Shown in pieces: positions 61,504-64,000 of a DNA stretch of 64,000 nucleotides; the stretch's first letter is position 1; the number at the start of each line of letters is the position of its first letter. The stretch comes from JBKEDF01 sp047975325. GTDB lineage: Bacteria > Pseudomonadota > Alphaproteobacteria > Rhodobacterales > Rhodobacteraceae. The notes below the pieces were generated by a model. It saw only the letters and a program-made list of their open reading frames with translations, was not told the DNA's origin and did no database searches. The translations under genes were made by a program, and so were the position numbers. The DNA is taken from contig JBKEDF010000055.1 in assembly GCA_047975325.1 (NCBI GenBank), positions 1-64,000 on the forward strand, written 5' to 3'.

Positions 61504-62659
61504 AAGCCTTGCCACGGGCGCTGACCGGCCAGAGCGTTTCGACCTTGCCGCCGCGCACCCCGACATACCAATCATGCACATTTGCAGTCGGATCGCAGTG
61601 ACCGGGCACCAGGCGCAGCTTGTCACCGACTTTCAGTACGCCGTCGGGATCGGAAATGACGCCATGTTCATCGGAACATTTGATATATTCGACATCCTTG
61701 CGCCCGAAGATAACCGGTAACCCGCTATCGACGGATTGGGCCTTTAGCCCGGCATCCACGATGGCCTTGTCGGGTTTGGCATGGCTCATCACCTGGGTCA
61801 GGATGAAGAATGCGTTTTCCCATTCACCGTGGTCGATCCGCTTGCCATCCTTGTTGAGGATACGGCCATAATCGGCATCCATGAAGGCGTAGGAGCCGCA
61901 TTGCAATTCGTTGAAGACGCCCGAGTTGCTTTCGAAATAATAGGATCCGGTTCCCCCGCCCGAAACCAGTTCCGGCTCCAACCCTTCCGCCTTCAAGGCG
62001 TCAACCGCCTTGATGACCTGTGCGATGGCGATATCCAGCTTTTCCTTTCGCGCCTCATAGGTATCAAGATGCTGCATCGCGCCCTGATAGGCCTGGATAC
62101 CGGAAAATTTCAGGCCCTGTGCTGCGTTGATGGCCCTGGCGATCTCAACGACTTCTTCATGTGTCGTTACCCCGCAACGTCCTGCGCCACAGTCGATTTC
62201 CACCAGGCATTCCAATGTGTTGCCGTGGCGTATTGCGGCCTGTGAAAGCTCCCCCACATTGACGGGATCGTCCACGCAAACGATGAGACGTGCGCCCAGT
62301 TTGGGCAATTGTGCCAGCCGGTCGATCTTGCGCGGATCGCGTATCTGATTGGATACGAGAATATCCCTGATCCCACCCCGGGCGAAGACCTCGGCCTCGG
62401 ATACCTTCTGGCAACAGACGCCAACTGCGCCCCCCAGTTTCTCCTGCAACTTGGCTACATCCACCGATTTGTGCATCTTGCCGTGCGCCCGGTGACGCAT
62501 CCCGTGCCTGCGCGCGTAATCGCCCATTTTCCGGATGTTGCGTTCCAATGCATCCAGATCCAGTATCAGGGCAGGGGTCTGGATGTCGGCCGCATCCATG
62601 CCAGGCACTGCAGGCGCGTCAAATCCGATATCGAGCGCGTCGAAATTGATGTCTTTCAT
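61499..62659 (-). CDS. bhcC: 3-Hydroxy-D-aspartate aldolase BhcC
   Basis: 386 residues, fold-type III PLP enzyme with metal. IQTPALILDLDALERNIRKMGDYA and HRAHGKMHKSVDVAKLQ (PLP lysine), SGGGTGSYYFESNSGVFNELQCGSYAFMDADYGRI and the metal-binding VPGHCDPTANVHDWYVGVRGGKVETLWPVSARGK closely resemble the Paracoccus enzyme as I remember it. It joins glycine and glyoxylate to make beta-hydroxyaspartate in the beta-hydroxyaspartate cycle. Follows bhcB by 18 bases. Confidence 0.94.
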   Translation of the reverse strand: MKDINFDALDIGFDAPAVPGMDAADIQTPALILDLDALERNIRKMGDYARRHGMRHRAHGKMHKSVDVAKLQEKLGGAVGVCCQKVSEAEVFARGGIRDILVSNQIRDPRKIDRLAQLPKLGARLIVCVDDPVNVGELSQAAIRHGNTLECLVEIDCGAGRCGVTTHEEVVEIARAINAAQGLKFSGIQAYQGAMQHLDTYEARKEKLDIAIAQVIKAVDALKAEGLEPELVSGGGTGSYYFESNSGVFNELQCGSYAFMDADYGRILNKDGKRIDHGEWENAFFILTQVMSHAKPDKAIVDAGLKAQSVDSGLPVIFGRKDVEYIKCSDEHGVISDPDGVLKVGDKLRLVPGHCDPTANVHDWYVGVRGGKVETLWPVSARGKAY

Positions 62660-62677
62660 CTTTCCGTCTCCGTCAAT

Positions 62678-63628
62678 TCAGGTCCAGGGCAGGTGGTCGA
62701 GATCGACATTGCCGCCGGTAATGATGATGCCGATGCGACGACCCCGAAACCGATCCTTGTGGTTCAGTATCGTGGCAAGCGGTACGGCGGAGCTTGGTTC
62801 CATTACCACACGCAGGTGTTTCCATGTCAGTTTCATCGCTGTGACAATATCCTGTTCGGAAGCGGTCAGGATATCGCTGACGTGGTTTGATACGAAATGC
62901 CAGGTCAGATCCTTCAACGGCACTTTCAACCCGTCGGCTATCGTTTCGGGTGCATCATCGGCGATGATATGTCCAGCCCTGAAGCTGCGAAAGGCATCGT
63001 CCGCCTGTTCCGGTTCCGCCGCGATGACGCGGGTTTCGGGGGCCAGATGGGAAACTGTCAGACATGTACCGGAAATCATGCCGCCACCCCCGATGGGCGC
63101 GATAATGACATCCAGCCGTTCCAGTTGCTCCAGCATTTCGCGCGCGCAGGTCGCCTGACCTGCAATAACCCGTGGGTCGTTATAGGGGTGCACGAAATCC
63201 CCACCCGTCCTTGCCTGCACCTCGGCAAAGGCCGCCTCACGTGATGAGGTTGAAGGTTCACATTCCGTGATCTTGCCGCCATAGCGGTTTACGGCATCCT
63301 TTTTGGCCTGTGGGGCCGTGCGTGGCATGACCACATTGCAAGGAATACCGCGCAGCATGGCGGCGTAGGACAGGCATGAGGCGTGATTGCCTGATGAATG
63401 GGTCGCGACCCCCTTGGTGGCCTGTTCATCATCCAGCCCGAACACTGCATTTGCCGCGCCGCGCAGCTTGAAGGCACCCGGTTCCTGAAAGTTCTCGCAT
63501 TTGAAGAACAGCTCTGCGCCGACAAGTCCATCAAGATATTCCGCCCGGCGGATCGGGGTACGCCGGATATGTGGTTTGATGCGCTCATGCGCGGCAAGCA
63601 TATCGTTGATCGTGGGGATATACATCAT
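62678..63628 (-). CDS. bhcB: Beta-hydroxyaspartate dehydratase BhcB
   Basis: 316 residues from ATG 63628 (63625 and 63640 are alternatives; 63640 overlaps the bhcA stop as TGATG). Fold-type II PLP enzyme like threonine dehydratase: PGAFKLRGAANAVFGL with the PLP lysine, HSSGNHASCLSYAAML, and IGGGGMISGTCLTVS. Close to the Paracoccus BhcB as recalled, and placed between bhcA and bhcC. It turns beta-hydroxyaspartate into iminosuccinate and water. Confidence 0.93.
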   Translation of the reverse strand: MMYIPTINDMLAAHERIKPHIRRTPIRRAEYLDGLVGAELFFKCENFQEPGAFKLRGAANAVFGLDDEQATKGVATHSSGNHASCLSYAAMLRGIPCNVVMPRTAPQAKKDAVNRYGGKITECEPSTSSREAAFAEVQARTGGDFVHPYNDPRVIAGQATCAREMLEQLERLDVIIAPIGGGGMISGTCLTVSHLAPETRVIAAEPEQADDAFRSFRAGHIIADDAPETIADGLKVPLKDLTWHFVSNHVSDILTASEQDIVTAMKLTWKHLRVVMEPSSAVPLATILNHKDRFRGRRIGIIITGGNVDLDHLPWT

Positions 63629-63639
63629 ACTGCCCCGCA

Positions 63640-64000
63640 TCAGGCCACAGCTTTCAGGCGTTGCGCGGAATGGGTGCGGAAATATTCCTGCGCCGCCGCC
63701 ACGCCCGAACCAAGCGGGATATCGAGGCCCAGATCCGCTATGCACATTTCTGCCGTCGCGATGCCCGACAGGGTCATTACATCGGTCAGGCTGCCCAGAT
63801 GGCCGATACGAAACACCTTGCCCGCCACCTCGCCAAGTCCAACCCCAAAGGCGACACCATAGGTTTTTGCCGCATGGGTTACGATATCGGTCGCGTTGAC
63901 GCCATCGGGGGTGCGAATGGCACTGACCGTATCGGAATAAAGGTCCGGGCTGACCGCACATAGCTCAAGCCCCCAGGCCGCTACTGCCGCCCTTACGCCT
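63640..64000 (-). CDS. bhcA: Aspartate-glyoxylate aminotransferase BhcA (partial, N-terminus outside window)
   Basis: About 119 C-terminal residues are visible. KTYGVAFGVGLGEVAGKVFRIGHLGSLTDVMTLSGIATAEM is a class V (serine-glyoxylate type) aminotransferase C-terminus. Context with bhcB and bhcC makes BhcA the likely identity: it aminates glyoxylate to glycine with aspartate as donor. The rest of the gene and any bhcR regulator lie beyond 64000. Confidence 0.85.
   Translation of the reverse strand, partial: GVRAAVAAWGLELCAVSPDLYSDTVSAIRTPDGVNATDIVTHAAKTYGVAFGVGLGEVAGKVFRIGHLGSLTDVMTLSGIATAEMCIADLGLDIPLGSGVAAAQEYFRTHSAQRLKAVA

Noticed and set aside
1..64000. CRISPR arrays, insertion sequences, prophage genes, rRNA
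   Set aside because: No regularly spaced short repeats, transposase or integrase motifs, phage structural genes or rRNA sequence were seen. The only dispersed repeat has no coding capacity.

Overview
The window looks like chromosomal DNA of a flagellated alphaproteobacterium of the Rhodobacterales (Paracoccaceae/Roseobacter type). The indications are the GC-rich coding style, the order of the flagellar genes, a CcrM methylase, DUF2794, IalB-like and GSCFA proteins, the gltB/gltD arrangement, and a beta-hydroxyaspartate cycle cluster (bhc) that closely resembles what I remember of the Paracoccus proteins. I see no phage, insertion sequence, CRISPR array or rRNA. One tRNA gene is present.

Layout. 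1-5807: flagellar basal body and export genes (fliL partial, flgH, flgA, flgG, flgF, fliQ, fliE, flgC, flgB on minus; fliI divergent on plus). 5808-13915: non-flagellar genes (LysE-type exporter; an SGNH-like plus GSCFA pair; a complete branched-chain amino-acid-type ABC transporter livGFKHM). 13916-18154: flagellar export genes flhA, fliR, flhB and a small helical protein. 18507-20713: a PLP-dependent sulfur amino acid enzyme and a PhoR-like kinase with no membrane anchor. 20935-25810: purine-ring catabolism (NCS2 permease, allA, ureidoglycine aminohydrolase, a PuuE-UraD fusion, divergent uraH). 25884-30403: nucleoside salvage operon cdd-deoA-deoB-add-upp. 30562-39192: a SPOR protein, then gltD-unknown-unknown-GFA-gltB. 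39353-44780: uppP, an NDUFA9-like protein, tRNA-Leu(CAG), a YaiI-like protein, fghA, a nitroreductase and rlmN. 44911-51382: IalB-like protein, asparaginase, DUF2794, P1 peptidase, moaE, moaD, pgsA, and the divergent epmA/efp pair. 51485-54180: a large unannotated metzincin-like protein with a 95-aa partner. 54582-58856: DoxX, CcrM, RNase HII, small secreted proteins and a membrane-tethered winged-helix regulator. 58961-61336: carboxy(nor)spermidine decarboxylase and dehydrogenase. 61499-64000: bhcC, bhcB and the end of bhcA.

How the genes work together. Purine bases and nucleosides are imported or salvaged. The ureide branch ends in glyoxylate through AllA, and glyoxylate is the substrate of the beta-hydroxyaspartate cycle encoded at the right edge. 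Urate oxidase, an allantoate-hydrolysing enzyme and bhcD are not in the window. The flagellar genes supply rod, P/L-ring and type III export parts.

Less ordinary items: (i) a roughly 105-bp repeat present three times, each copy lying 3' of a gene and in that gene's orientation, carrying a hairpin plus T-rich tract and contributing stop codons to neighbours; (ii) the metzincin-like/95-aa pair, whose first gene has an AU-rich inverted repeat covering its ribosome binding site; (iii) a ToxR-like tethered regulator overlapping a small secreted protein gene; (iv) an AT-rich block upstream of gltD with repeated TTACCTAT sites. All functional calls are from reading the sequence and from family knowledge; no database search was run.
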